In this document: one piece after another, positions 39,901 to 52,461 of the stretch
Position numbering within the stretch: position 1 is the first letter of the stretch
Layout: each line of letters begins with the position of its first letter
Assembly (NCBI GenBank): GCA_013396635.1
Contig: WBMW01004867.1
Coordinates: forward strand, 1,550,318-1,614,317
Source of the DNA: Penelope pileata
Taxonomy: Eukaryota > Chordata > Aves > Galliformes > Cracidae
Direction of reading: 5' to 3'
DNA length: 64,000 bases
Made by a program: the position numbers and the translations under genes
The notes under the pieces: model-generated
Databases searched by the model: none
What the model saw: the letters and a program-made list of their open reading frames with translations, nothing else
Told to the model about the DNA's origin: nothing

Positions 39901-41675
39901 GGAGTGTCAATGGAAACCCATGTTTCGTGATTCATTTGATGCTTACGGGGACAAAACTCAAAAGAATTACCAGATAACAAAAGTCAAAAATCAAAAACAT
40001 GTTTCTTTCACAATAGCAGGAGAGAATCTCTTTCTAGATGACATCATTGAACCCCTCTTTCTCTGAACTTTCTGGGACATGCGAATATTGCTTTAAGAAA
40101 ACTAGCTCCAAAAAGAATAAAAATCTGATAGTAGATTACATCTAAAGTAAGCAAATTTTACTTAGCCTGTGTGAATTTTCAGTGACATCTAACATATGCA
40201 TTTATTTTGTGTGTGTCTGTATGTTTATATGTCTGAATATTACGTACACACATATGGCAATATCTAATTAACATGAAGAAAAAACCCTACCTCTTTAGTT
40301 AAGAAATTAAGCCATATAAAGGTGCAATATATATATTGAGAGCCAAGTTAGAAAGGAGTTTTGCCATTTAAATTGCCAAGTTAAATACATCACAATTGAA
40401 GCAAACCCGTCCCTCCAGGCATTTATAAGCCTACACTTGGGAACTCTTGGAAGCTAACTTAGCACCAGTTGTGTCTTATTTAACTTGGCCATTTAAAGGA
40501 CTAACCCCTTAGCAACTTGGCTCACATTGACCGTATCACACCTTTAAATGACTGACCTTCCCCTCTCAACTTTCCCTCATTTAGTGCGTACTGAATGTTT
40601 TTGATCAGATCTGATTTACGTTATTTTGGCCAATTAGTATGAAAGACAAAAACAAAATCTATAAAGGACACGTCTGAACATAAAATATAATTGGATTGAA
40701 ATGGACCTGTTCACATTCTTTTTGCCTTAGCTCAGAGAGCGTGAGCATTAAGTGCTAGCCGTCTTTTTTTGCCTGCTTACTGTGCCACCCTATAAGGAGC
40801 TTTCCTCAAAGCCTGATAGTTGATTCCTCTGTGCTCTTGTGCAGGGCTCACACTCTGTCCTAAAAGAAACTTTCCTCTGCTTTGGGAGAAAACCTGTGCT
40901 GTGTGCTGTGGGAGTGGGCAGCCAGTGTAATACTGAAGAGTTCTGCTGTCATATGTCAGGACATTAATGTGGTACAGGCAGATGGTACTGTTAAAGTAGT
41001 AAAGAGGTTCAGATTCTGCTCCTTCTGGTAAATCCATGCCTGAATGAGCCTAAATTAGAATAAATTAGAGTATGGATATCACACAGAAAAGTGACAATGT
41101 GAAGAAAGAAGAATTCAGAAAAGAAAGGAATATATTTTAACATCAAAATCCTGTTGCTGTACAAGACAGGATACAGAAGTTCTTCACAACTCAGATCATG
41201 CATATTTAAAGATACTCCCACACAAACTCCTATCATCTGAGTCAGCAAAATCAGGATCAATGACAATGGGATTAGATATAGAAATTTTGTGTTGCAATCT
41301 TTGTAGATTATTGCCTATGATAATGAAATGCTCAGAACTCATAGTAATGACAGCAGTATAAAGGCTTGGATAGATTAGATAGAAAGAACACAAAATTACT
41401 TTCATGAGATGCTTATGTCATCACATACACGGACTCATGCCATCTACTGACCTAGCAACAGATTCTAGTCTATACAACAAGATCTCTGGAAGAGACACCA
41501 TTTAAGGTGAAGTGGGGATGAAGCTGCTGAGGGAGCAAAGTAAAAGAGGGCAAACATGGCTCCCAAGAGCTCTAGGGTGGATAAAGGCAGATTTTTTTCT
41601 GGGAGGAGAGGAAATGGCTGTCTCACCCGTCTTCTAGGTGGTAGTGGCTATACAACATGCTCAGTGTGCAGAATG
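39901..41675. other. intergenic around the fold-back element
   Basis: Apart from the inverted-repeat element at 40310-40553, I see nothing that I can name. Frames here are under 90 codons and unrecognised. Confidence 0.55.
40310..40553. mobile_element. 244-bp fold-back (inverted-repeat) element, family unknown
   Basis: The left arm 40310-40387 and the inverted right arm 40477-40553 align along their full length at roughly 70% by eye. Shared blocks are TAAAGGTG, GAGCCAAGTT/GAGCCAAGTT, TTTAAA-GGCCAAGTTAAATA and CACAA. The pairing continues weakly into the middle, where AGGCATTTATAAGCCT is itself nearly palindromic. The structure resembles a MITE or fold-back transposon with almost no loop. I found no convincing target duplication (TTAA-like sequence is present only on the left). 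No coding sequence is present. Confidence 0.7.
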
Positions 41676-41683
41676 CCCTTATG

Positions 41684-42537
41684 GATCAATGTCCAATCTT
41701 TTGGCTTGCCTGGGCCACACTGAGAGAATTGTCTTGTACTGCACATGAAGTATACAATATACTTAATGTATATAACTAACAAAATTTATTTTTTAATATA
41801 TTTTTATTAAAACATAAAAAAGAGCAACAAAAACATAAAACCAGTAGGATATTTGGCCTTGTTTTTGTGGAACTAATGCATCTGTCTGGTTGATGGAAGT
41901 GCTTGCAATTCTTAGTGAGTTATCAAGGTGTTCATCGGAGATTTTGGACGAAATTTTACTCTTCTTGTGCTTCATCCTTGCAAATATTTGTTCACAAATG
42001 TGCGTACTGCCAAAAAGAGATGACATTAATTAAATGTGATTGTGAAGTGAGGGATATTTTTCTCTGGTAAGAGATTTTATAGAAGTCTAGCAGATATGAT
42101 CAAATTTTTCTTTGAGTTGAATATCTGATTGCAACTTTATATATTCCATTTGAAATTTCACTGGTAATGTATTTATGTTGACTGAAAATGGAGACACAAA
42201 TATACCAAAAAATTGGTGTTTTTTTCAGCAGTCTTGAAACCTATTCTCAAATTTGTTTATCAAAACAGAAGGCAAGGCTGCATGTTTTTCACTGTTCACA
42301 GCACTGTGTTTAGCCAATGTTATCAATAGGCATAAAATTATTTGCATAAGTTGAGTTAGCACTGCACTGTGCCCTCTTTGTGTCATCTTCAGCTCACACA
42401 GTAATAGGTGCTGAGTGATGGGACCAGGCAGGGCTGGGCCAGGCTGCCACCATGATGGCTCAGCAGCAGGGGATAGGCTGCAGTAGGAGCTTTGTTGGGC
42501 CACATGCAGCCTGTGGGCCATAGGTTGGACATGCGTG
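41684..42537 (-). mobile_element. degenerate hAT (Charlie-like) DNA transposon
   Basis: The element is 854 bp. The left end has ATGTCCAATC...GCCTGGGCCACAC. The inverted right end reads CATGTCCAACCTATGGCCCA and then GCATGTGGCCCAAC, a decayed terminal inverted repeat. Flanks CCCTTATG (41676-41683) and CTCTTATG (42538-42545) match at 7 of 8 bases, as expected for an 8-bp hAT target duplication. Inside, minus-strand 42170-41820 encodes the C-terminal dimerisation region of a hAT transposase. It contains QLKEKFDHI, TREKYPSL, SLFGSTHICEQIFARMKHKK and SDEHLDNSLRIA. Two in-frame stops occur before SSLFGST. Most of the transposase is deleted. This is a dead element. Confidence 0.85.
41793..42170 (-). 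pseudogene. hAT transposase C-terminal remnant
   Basis: Reading on the minus strand, this is the C-terminal part of a hAT-family (Charlie/ZBED-type) transposase. The LFGST-CEQ-F-M-KSK motif, then DEHL--SLRIA, is the classic dimerisation domain. One TGC-TAG stop follows FDHIC and one TAA follows HNHI. The 77-codon open stretch from 42026 begins at an internal Met and is not a separate gene. The family is known to have been domesticated several times in vertebrates. The stops argue against that here. Confidence 0.82.
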
Positions 42538-42545
42538 CTCTTATG

Positions 42546-45500
42546 CCTATACTGCAACACCTCTTCCTGCAATAACACAATTCACACATGAATGGCTGGG
42601 AAAGGAAACACGCAATAAGATCAACCATCAAGGAGATGCAACTTACAATACATGGAAGTAACCCTTTGTAATTCTGCCTTCTCCAAGCCTCTCATGTCAA
42701 TTTAGGCCTTGTTTATGCATGACTTGCCCCATTGTGCAACTTGCCATGGTTCTAAGGCTTTGAGGTTTGTCTCTGCTTCTTAAATATGCTGGGTGGAATT
42801 TGTGGTAAAATTTCTTTCCTTTTTTCATTTAAAAGGTTTATAAAAACTAGTTACTGTTCAAAACTTTATTAAAAACACAAGGAATATGACAAGAAAAAGC
42901 ACTTAATACGTGTACTATTCACCTCTATCTCCTCTTATCCTTTTCTATTTTCTTCCTTGAAATCAAATAAAATTTTTATTGACTGGTAAGTTATAAGAGT
43001 ATAGGGCAAGAAGTGACTATCCTCTGATTAATAATCTGTCTTGCGTTCTAAAAAGAAGTGCTTTGTAAAACTCTTGCAGAATATCAACCCAACATGTCAC
43101 TCCTTTCATTCTTACATGGGAGTGGGAAAGAAATAATCTTTCTATCATCTGGAAACTTTTAGCTCTGAAAATGTGAACATGAAGTGACAGGTTAATAAGA
43201 TCAATGCCACCAGGAACTAAGAAGATAGAGTTCTACAATATGTTTTTAGTTATGATAGATGAAAAAATGTAGAAGAAATAATTCCTATAGCAGTCATTAG
43301 ATCAATTGAAGATGCGTTGTCAAGAAGACATAGAAAACATTACACTACCTGATCTAAGTACAATCTGAAAGCCTAGTAACTGATCATACAAGGATGTCTA
43401 CTTTTTAAAGTGCTACACCTGAGTTGGACAGTCTAGGCTTCCTTCTGTGGTCAAGGGAGAGAAACAGGGATCCCATTATTGTCAGCTTAAACATGCATGT
43501 AATAGATATTTTAAAAAGTGTCATTTCTTTCCCTTGATTACAAAGGGAAGTCTAAGGAAAGTAGATCAAATATAGACCATTACATTTAGGAAAAGTAAAT
43601 CTCTGTCTAGGTAGTCAGACTGTATCTCTTTCACAAATGTAATAATGAAGATTTATTCTTGTACGTGTCAGAGTGGAACATCTCACTGAAAATGAAAAAA
43701 CAACTGGAGAGAAAACTCAGAAAACTCAAATATATTACTTAAAATTCTGTATTCTATTTTTTTTTTTTTCTGAGACATAGATGTATCGCAATAACTTTAG
43801 TCAACAGCATCTTCTCCCTTTCATGGGGTCCTTTATATGATTTCTCCCCTTAATCCAAATATGCAAGAAAGCTTTTAGGGAATCACTAAGTACAAATCAA
43901 TCTTCACAAAATGTAGTGCCTAGACTATTGTCTTGAGTTTAATTATATCATAACTAAGCTCTGTTTTTTTTTTCTATTTTTTCCTCATGAAAATGAAGAT
44001 AAGAATACAGGCTGAAGACACCATTAGAACCGTTTACTGAAGCTCCAGTAGTAAGAAGTGTGATACTGGAGTCTTTTCTGCCATAAAAGACAGTCAAAAT
44101 ACAGGACTATGTAAAACAGGCACTATTGTGGGAGGGAATAAAAGAACATTTATTGCAGAAATTACATTAAACTGGAATGTAATTTGTGTGTTTTGTACCC
44201 TAACTTCAGCTAACTGAAGAATAAGAAATACAGTAAGCGCAGTGTCTGGGAAAGACACATTAAAAGTTTCTAGAAAATGCTCTCTTTCTTTTCAAGGTTG
44301 CCCAAGAATGAGTTCGATCTGTTATACCAAACATTTCTTTCTGCTTTGAAGTACTGTGGCGTTTGAAGGTGAGTTTAACAGCCCTCTGAGATGCGAGAGT
44401 AACGAGAAGATTGGATGGTTCCACACTGCAGAGCAAAGGAGGAACAGCAAGGGAGTAATGCCTCATCCAGACACTGCCTGCCTTTATCATAGTTTTGACA
44501 CCGAGGCTGCAAATTCAGACTTACAGTGCATCATGGAGGGGAGCAGGAGAGGCCTCAGCCACTGTGGCTATATGGTGGGCAGGAGGGCACTGATCCTTTT
44601 GGGCACCACTCTTGGAGGAGTTTTCCTTTCTCACGTGTTGTCCATAAGCTGGAAACCTGGGCTTCAGACTTGAAATAGAAGTGTTTAAGTGGACAGACAG
44701 ATAGTTATGACCTGTATGTGGTATTTCAGAGAGGAGAAATATTAGTAGTGTGAACATGGGCTGCAATGTGCTGTGTGTAAAGGTTTGAAAAATGCCCTCT
44801 TAAAGTCAGACCATGATCCTGTTTCCAGTGAAGCCCAAGGAAGTGGCGTCTGATAGTGTCTCCCATGAGGAGGACGAGAAGGATCTTTCTTGATGCCAGA
44901 GGTGTGATCACACATCAGGACTTCCTACTGCACAGGGTGAGCAAACCTGTAGCTGTGACATCTTGCAAAAGCTGGGCTGACGGGCGTTTATGTCCAAAAC
45001 AACCAACATAGCAAGATAGACTGGCCAAGGACGTATCCAGGAGACTAGCAACACTCTGAATACTTGTTTCCCCTTGGTCTTTGAGTTGGAGGTTTTATTG
45101 AGGCAGGTAAATAAAGACCTTATAATAGAAACACATACAGTCTGACAATATGCCATCAGCATACTCTGTAGCTATGTTGTTGAGAGCTAAAAATTAAACC
45201 AATTAAGTTCAGGTCTTAAACTCCACCTTCATATCTCTGATGTCAGATTTCGAGAACAAGATATACAAAGAAGCAATAACGTCTTCACACATTTTTCAGT
45301 AGGTAATACTTCTGGTCTTGTAGTTTTATTTGAAAATGTGCTGGCATGTACTGCTGTGCAGTGAGGCAGATTACACAAAATTAAATTCTGGAGCTCAGCT
45401 CTCCTGCTCCTATTGTATGTGAGGTTAAATGCTGATATTTTCACATTTCTTTGTAAATATTTCATGTGATTTCAGAATCTTAGTTTCAGGACATGCTGTG

Positions 45501-48500
45501 AAGAACAGAGGCAAGACAAAATAATTTAGGCTAGTCAGGAGGAAGAAAGAACAAATGTGGTAGGATGGGAATCTTTCTCTCTTGGAAAAGCAAGCAAAGG
45601 GTTTGATAAGAGTTTAAGTCCACAGTTCTGTGTCTTTTTCAAGATTACTGAGTTATTTTAGTTTGGTAATATGGGATGGAATAACGGAGTAATATGGAAT
45701 TCCAGCAGCCAAAAATATCCTGTCCTAAATAGAAATTAAACTTTTATTACAACATTTCAAGTGACAGAGTACTCATTGTCATTGAGGCCAGTATTTCAAG
45801 GGATTGATTAGTTGTTAAGATCTAAAACTAGTCTAAAATCTGGATTCGCAAATTACCATTGTCTAAGCAGAGCCTTCCCCACACAAAAATAAAATCTGCC
45901 TGTGTGGGTTCAATATCAGCATTAGAGATGAAAGAGAATCAATTCATGCAAGCTACAACCTATGAGAACACAGTAAGATGTTATTAAAAGATTTTATGTT
46001 TGCTTCGGTTGCTTTCTAAACTTTGTCCTAAGAATACACTGATTGCATTTGCAGTGATTGCATTACAGCACTACTTTAATAACATACTGACAGTGGAGAA
46101 CAAAATTATTCAGCCTCTTTGACAAGCCAATTCCTGGGGAAGCTCAGTCTGCTGCATAAATTCAGTAAAACAGTGTGTTAGATGAAACTGTTTAATATAT
46201 ATCTCACTTTTTCTGACTCAAATTAACCAATCAAACTAACACCAGTCTGAACAGAGAGGACTTGTACTGCAGCCAGTTAAAATAAGTTCTGCTTGAAAGT
46301 AACAGAACAAATCTGATTGAAATGTTTGTTAAAAAGAACAAAACTAAACAAATTTTTGTATGGTTGAGAGAGTACAGAATGAAAGAGAAAATAAATCATT
46401 TTCTTTTGTTTCTTTACGGTTTAGTAGCTGCTCATTGTTCACTTGCACATCCAAAGTGCATATCTTTTAGTTGAACTGCTGTTTCTTATCTCCTGAAATT
46501 AATCTGATAAGAAAACCCATTTTTATCTTCAAAGTTGTAAAGATGATACTCTTCGGTAAAAGTGTATGGCACACCTTATTTGATTTCAGTATGCAGTTAA
46601 AGACAGAAGGAACATTAAGCTCCAAGTTCCGGCTGGAAATCTTGGACCTGTTATTTAGTAAACTGTTTTGATCTCTACTTTTAAAGGGTACTCTTTCAGG
46701 AAGAAAAGTCACTTGGAGGCAGACTGAAAACCATTCTTTCTTCTACAGTTTTTGATATCAGTAAGAAAGGGTACTGCAAAACTTTTTTCTCCTGCTAAAT
46801 CTGATTCTTCTTCTCAGTCATTTCACAGCTCTTCTTTGCTAGATTGCATTACTGCAATTTAAATTTCTTAATTTTTTCCTTGTGTTATATCCACTTTTGT
46901 TTCTATCTGCTCATGCTCTTACTTCCAATCGACAGTTAAAGTAGTTGCTCAACTGTTACCCACATTTCTGTTATCTCTTTCATACTTCTTTTCTTCACAG
47001 TGTCCTCTGTGCATGTATCTACTTATGTACTGATGTGTATTCTTGGAAGAGATAAAAACTTATTGTGGCAGCTCTCTGCCAGTGATCTAGCCAATCTGCA
47101 TGTACGAGGACAGAGGAGCTCTCCTGTGAGAAGCCTACACCTCTACAGCTGTATCTAGACTTATCACCTATTGTTATGTGTCTCACAGTATGTGGTGTTA
47201 TCTACCTAATGCTGACAAAGGGGTGGTGGTGTGTACAATGGTGCCCTTCTGGATGTAGTATTTATATTTTGTAGAAACTAGAGCAAACAATATTGGTAAT
47301 GGGACTATCAGATGTTCAGATACAACTCAATCTGATTAAAAAACTACATGCAGTAGGAAGATTTCCCAGTTATGCATATCTAGACAACCAGGGTCTGATC
47401 CTTGTCTGTGCTGCTGGGGACTGGCCTCTGCCATTATAAATGAATATCACAGAAACAGACAGCACTTACTTTCTGGCCACCTTTTCATTTAGCACAATGT
47501 CCTTTTGAGGCAGGTAACTTCCACTGACAAAGTGAAGCATATAAGGAGTAGAAGTGTCAGGTCCAAGGTTGTTGTTGACACACATTGCTCTGGGATGCAG
47601 CTGTGTTGAGCGCTCATTGTCAGTGTGATCTTATCCAAGCATCCACCAGTCAAGCTGTACTCATGGTTACTTGTCCTGCTTCTCCTGCGGCAGCCCTAGG
47701 GGCAGAAGATTGTGTCTGTTCTGTATCTTGCGAGCCTTACAATTTTGCAATACTGCACCATTGATATCAAAGTGCTCTTCTATGTAGAGAAAACACATGC
47801 CTTCATACTCAATTTGGTGATTAAAGTAGAAATCTACATATTCTTCTGGCTCAGATCAGTTTCTTTGGTGGGAGTCTGGAAGCAGTGTTCTGTACAGTGC
47901 TCTGTACACTCGTCCTGTTGTCCACACACAACTCCCTGTGCTCTTGGATCATCTTCATTTCAAGCTTCAACTGAAAGAACTGAAGGAACTGAAAGGCGAG
48001 GATGTAAGCAGTTGTATCAACTCCAGGGAAACTTGTGCTGTTTGTAGGCTTTTGAGAATGGCCTGTCCATCAGAAATGTGACAGGTGGAAGCCAGTCAAG
48101 AGCAGAGCTGTAAGGACAGTTTGGGGCACAGTCTATGTGTTAAGAATGTTGAGATATACTGAGCACAAGGGGAATAAAAAGAATTAAGAATCTGAACTTT
48201 ATTTAGGAAATTAGGAAATGTGGTTTAAATCTCCTTAGAGAGAAGAGAAAATTAAACTCTGCCCACCCTGTAACAAAAGTCAATTGGCTGATGTACACTG
48301 AAAGGGAGGGGGCAAGGGAATCAAAAATGGATCATCAACAAGAGCTGAGTATTTAAAAAAAACCAAACAACCAGAATTCACCTATTCCTCCAGAGCTTGA
48401 CTAGGTTTGCTCAGAAAATAACCATTAGATTGAGCTCCTGAAGAGAAGCAGATGTGGGGATACCTTATTTCAAGGACCCAACTGAGTGTTGGAGTACGCG

Positions 48501-50282
48501 TGTTTCCAATCTGAGTGGTGTTATAAAGGAGGCACTTTCAGAGTCTGCATGTATCTGTTTCTCAGAATGCCTGATGAACTCCTTGATAAAACTGTAAGGT
48601 GTCTCTGGAGTTCAGGAATTTTTGCTGAACAGTTTTACATTAAGTACAAAAACCAGTTTTGCACATTTGCAAAGAAGTTTATGGATCTGAGTAGCCTCAC
48701 AGTACCAATATTCCTCCTCTCCCTACTCAGTCAGGATGTCCTTTCTTGTCATGTAGATATGTGATTCCATATCACCTTATACATTTGAGTTATACAGATT
48801 TTTGAAAATGTGCCTGAAGGCAGCACATGACCTCTGAACCAGGCCCTGCAGTCCTCTGCAGTTAAACCCAAATGACTCATGTGATACAATTAGCCTTCAT
48901 AACATAGTAAAAATCAGAAATACATCTTTGAAAACTTAAATCCAAGGATCACTTTCATTCCCTCTCATAACCATTAACTTATTTAACAGTAAAAATATAT
49001 AACATTCACAGAGTAGCATAAATAGCACCAGGATGAAATTGTTAAAAAAAAGAATGTTACATCAAAGATATAATATCCTTGTGGGATGAATGTGCTCATT
49101 TTTTGTGTAAATGGAGTCTGGGTTCCACAGAGAGAGAAATTGTTTGAACTGAAGTGTTCACTTAGTTAAAACTTAATTAACCATTAACATCATGAGTCAG
49201 GCCTGCCATAGATCTACAAGGAAACAATAGCAGAAAATACGTGGTTTTTACCTAGAATTCTTTGATCCCACTAAACCGAGATGGTTTTGAGTATTTAAAG
49301 AAAAAAAGTGGGTTTGGGCATGTACTGTTACATTTCTAAGTAAATAAGCCAAGAGCAGGGCACAGGTTTGAGGACTGTTGCATGACTGCCTGTGGTGCTT
49401 ACCTGCTTGTAGCCTGCCTTGCAGAGCTTCAAGTAGTTGGGGTTGAGCTGATGAGGAGCATGTGTCAGGGGCTGTTTCCAGGAGGCAGCCTGAAATGTGA
49501 TCATCCTGCTTGTGGGGAAATAGAGTTTAACTTTGTGCACATAAGAGGGAGAATACCACTTGAATTCGGGGCCAGAGACAACTCCCTGGCTTATTTTATT
49601 TTTTATCAAAAGTGTAGCCTAAAATTGCATATTTGCTGTTGTGTTACCTTGGATTTGTGCCTGATCCGAGACTGTTCTCCTTTCCACAAAAGCTGAGGTG
49701 ATGAATGGCAGTCTGGTTCTGGTCTAGAGAGAACAGAGTGGGGAAATTTAAATAAAAAGAGTAGGATTTTCTCTCCCTCCTATTCTGCCCTTGTAGATGG
49801 TGTGAGCACAGCCGATGAAGTCTCACTGGCTGAAGAACAAGGAATGAAATGGTGCTCTCTGGTCACCACTGCCTGACCCCAGTTTCCTCACCCAGACCTA
49901 TCTGATACCTCATCAGTCACCCCATGTGACTGCACGACACATTTCTCGGTAGGTGCCTGCAAAGACCATGAGAAGTACTTGTTATTTCTGAGTGAACGAT
50001 CTCTAATGGCTAGCCTGATCAGTGATGCTCTAAACGCCATAAATGATTTTGATGCTGTAAATGGCTCATCTGTCTTATGTTTCCTAGCCATGGGTGATAT
50101 TTACTTGTCTATGAAATGAGTGCTGTGGAAAAATTATGAAAAATGCAACAGAATGGGTGAAGTGGTACAGAATGGAAAGAAGGTCATCAAGGTGGTGACT
50201 AGTCCTTCTACAGACAACTAGGTATCTCTTCATAAAATATTTTTCTTTGAATTTTCTCTTCTTACTCCTCCCAATACATTAA
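42546..50282. other. intergenic, no gene recognised
   Basis: The longest repeat-poor stretch of the window (7.7 kb). It is AT-rich with a T13 run at 43757-43769. Frames reach 111 codons (47712-48047) without family motifs. No transposon was recognised. Confidence 0.55.
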
Positions 50283-50933
50283 CAACATGAGCCGGCAGTG
50301 TGCGCTTACAGCCCAGAAGGCCAACCGCATCCTGGGCTGCATCAAGAGAAGCGTGGCCAGGTCGAGGGAGGTGATTCTGCCCCTCTACTCTGCTCTCGTG
50401 AGACCTCACCTGGAGTCTTGTGTCCAGTTCTGGGGCTCCCAACACAAGAAGGATGTGGAGCTGTTGGAGCGGGTCCAGAGGAGGGCCACGAGGATGATCA
50501 GAGGACTGGAGCACCTCCCCTACGAGGACAGGCTGAGAGAGTTGGGACTCTTCAGCCTGGAGAAGAGAAGGCTGCGGGGGGACCTGATAGCAGCCTTCCA
50601 GTACCTGAAGGGGGCCTACAGGAAAGCTGGGGAGGGGCTTTTTACAAGGACAGATAATGACAGGACAAGGGGTAACAGTTATAAACTGGAAGAGGGTAGA
50701 TTTAGACTAGATATAAGGAAGAAATTCTTCACTGTGAGGGTGGTGAGACACTGGAACAGGTTGCCCAGAGAAGTTGTGGATGCCCCCTCCCTGGAAGTAT
50801 TCAAAGCCAGGCTGGATGGGGCTTTGGGCAACCTGGTCTAGTGGGAGGTGTCCTTGCCCATGGCAGGGGGGTTGGAACAAGATGATCTCTAAGGTCCCTT
50901 CCAACCTGAACCATTCTATGATTCTGTGATTAT
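50283..50933 (+). mobile_element. CR1 LINE 3' end with intact ORF2 C-terminus
   Basis: A 184-residue uninterrupted frame (50287-50841) encodes the C-terminal end of the CR1 ORF2 reverse transcriptase. Landmarks are NRILGCIKRSVARSREVILP, LYSALVRPHLESCVQFWG, RELGLFSLEKRRLRGDLIAA and HWNRLPREVVDAPSLEVFKA. It is followed by the 3' UTR (GGGGGGTTGGAACAAGATGA) and the ATTCTATGATTCTGTGATT tail. The ATG at 50287 is internal to ORF2, because the copy is truncated at its 5' end just upstream. Intactness of the frame suggests the youngest CR1 in the window. The polymerase active site lies in the missing part, so no activity is expected. Confidence 0.95.
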
Positions 50934-52456
50934 TAATTTCACTAGATGATATTCTGTCCCTCTACTCAGCTGTTATTTCCAGACTCAGGGTTTTTTTCTT
51001 CCATTTCAATAAGCAAAATATTGCTGAACAGATTGTACTTTTCCTTAGGTTTAACCGTTACTGGAAATGATTGCAAAGATGCAAGAATTGTAGAGCTACA
51101 GTTAGCTCAGCAATGACAGAAGCAGGTGCTGGGAAGAAAGGGTGTAAGAGACAAGAGCTAATATCTCCACAGCTTCCAGCACTAATTTAAACTTTCTAAG
51201 CTGATACTTGTACCTTGAGCATCATATTAAATTGTCAGCAATGAAAGTCTGCTTTTTGTGCAATAATTTTGTCCATTTTTAAATTGATCCCTGGATATTC
51301 TGAAACCTGAAATATGTGTTCACCTCCACAAGCTGTGTGTTTTGCTTTGTTTCCACAGTGGGTTCACTTTCCTGGAAAATTGGTCCGTATCAGCTGTGGG
51401 TTAGTTTATGAGTTCAGGGTATGTTTTTAAAGAAAGAGCCTATGTGGAAAGAATTTGTGTTCTACCTACAGCAGATTTACTACTGACATTAGAAACACAT
51501 CAGCGGCACAACCTGTAACCCTGACATTTTCATTAATCTCTTGTAGTTAATTCCACTTGTGGGGAATTAATTGTGCCATCAAATTATTTAAACAGGGCCT
51601 TACCATCTTAGTATGACCTCCTTACATTTATTTGGAATTTATGGAGGAAAGTGGCTTTTAAAAATTGTGATGAAATCTCCCAAATGAGTAATACATAAAC
51701 TCACTGCAGAAGAAGGAGACAGGAGGTCTGCAGTCATATTTAAAGGAATGTATCAGATTACCTTAATGATGTCTCATTAGCATATCTAATCAGTATATCT
51801 GAAGCAATTGAATTACCTCTGTAAAATATCAGGCAAAGTTAAATTTGTGTAAGTAAGAAACACTGAGCATGTGATTGTAAATATTTCTCATGGTGAAGAA
51901 CAATCACAGGGAGTAAAAATGTATGCACTAGCTCTGTGTGCTCGAAAGAAAAGCAACTGTTCTGATTGTATGGAACAAATTATTCCTTTCCATAAATATA
52001 TCTAAGATACCTAGTAACTAGGAGGTAGATACGCCACTTAAAGGAACTGACCAACTCCTTGTTGTGGTCAATAAGATTTTTCTTATTTTTTTTTCCTTCT
52101 CTTTGGAGTTTTAAGGTGTTTGTTGTGATTGCAATAGATTTCTCAATGGAATGGTTTTTAGAAAGGCAAAAGTCCAGTCCTTTTAGCTGAATTTCCTTAT
52201 GATTAGTGTTCAAAAGACAAAGATATTAGTCTCAGTTTACTATTTCTATAGTTTTATGTTCTTAAATCAATCTTAAATTGAGGGAGGAGGCTGATTTATG
52301 ACTTTTTGAATGTTATTGGCAACACAGTTTCACAGTTCTGTAGTGATTCATTTTAGATTAAGTCTTTTATGAGCAAATAGATATACCACTAATACATTTT
52401 TGTATATTCTTTGTTTACATACAGTTTCGCGTGTCATCCCAGAATTTTATTCTTCA
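50934..52456. other. intergenic, possibly conserved noncoding
   Basis: No gene. The stretch 51530-51870 is AT-rich but of high sequence complexity, dense in TAATTA-like and ATTTAAA words, and free of repeats. That is the look of vertebrate conserved noncoding elements. Conservation was not tested. Confidence 0.4.
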
Positions 52457-52461
52457 TCCTT

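Noticed and set aside
44356..44766. 105-codon plus frame and overlapping minus frames
   Set aside because: No family motif, no exon structure, and open on both strands, which is typical of shadow frames.
49970..50093. Plus-strand stretch reading like SLISDALNAINDFDAVNGSS before the CR1
   Set aside because: Short, unrecognised, without splice sites of its own, and compatible with chance.
50298..50657. 119-codon second open frame overlapping the CR1 ORF2 end
   Set aside because: It is in a shifted frame over CR1 coding sequence and has no independent support.
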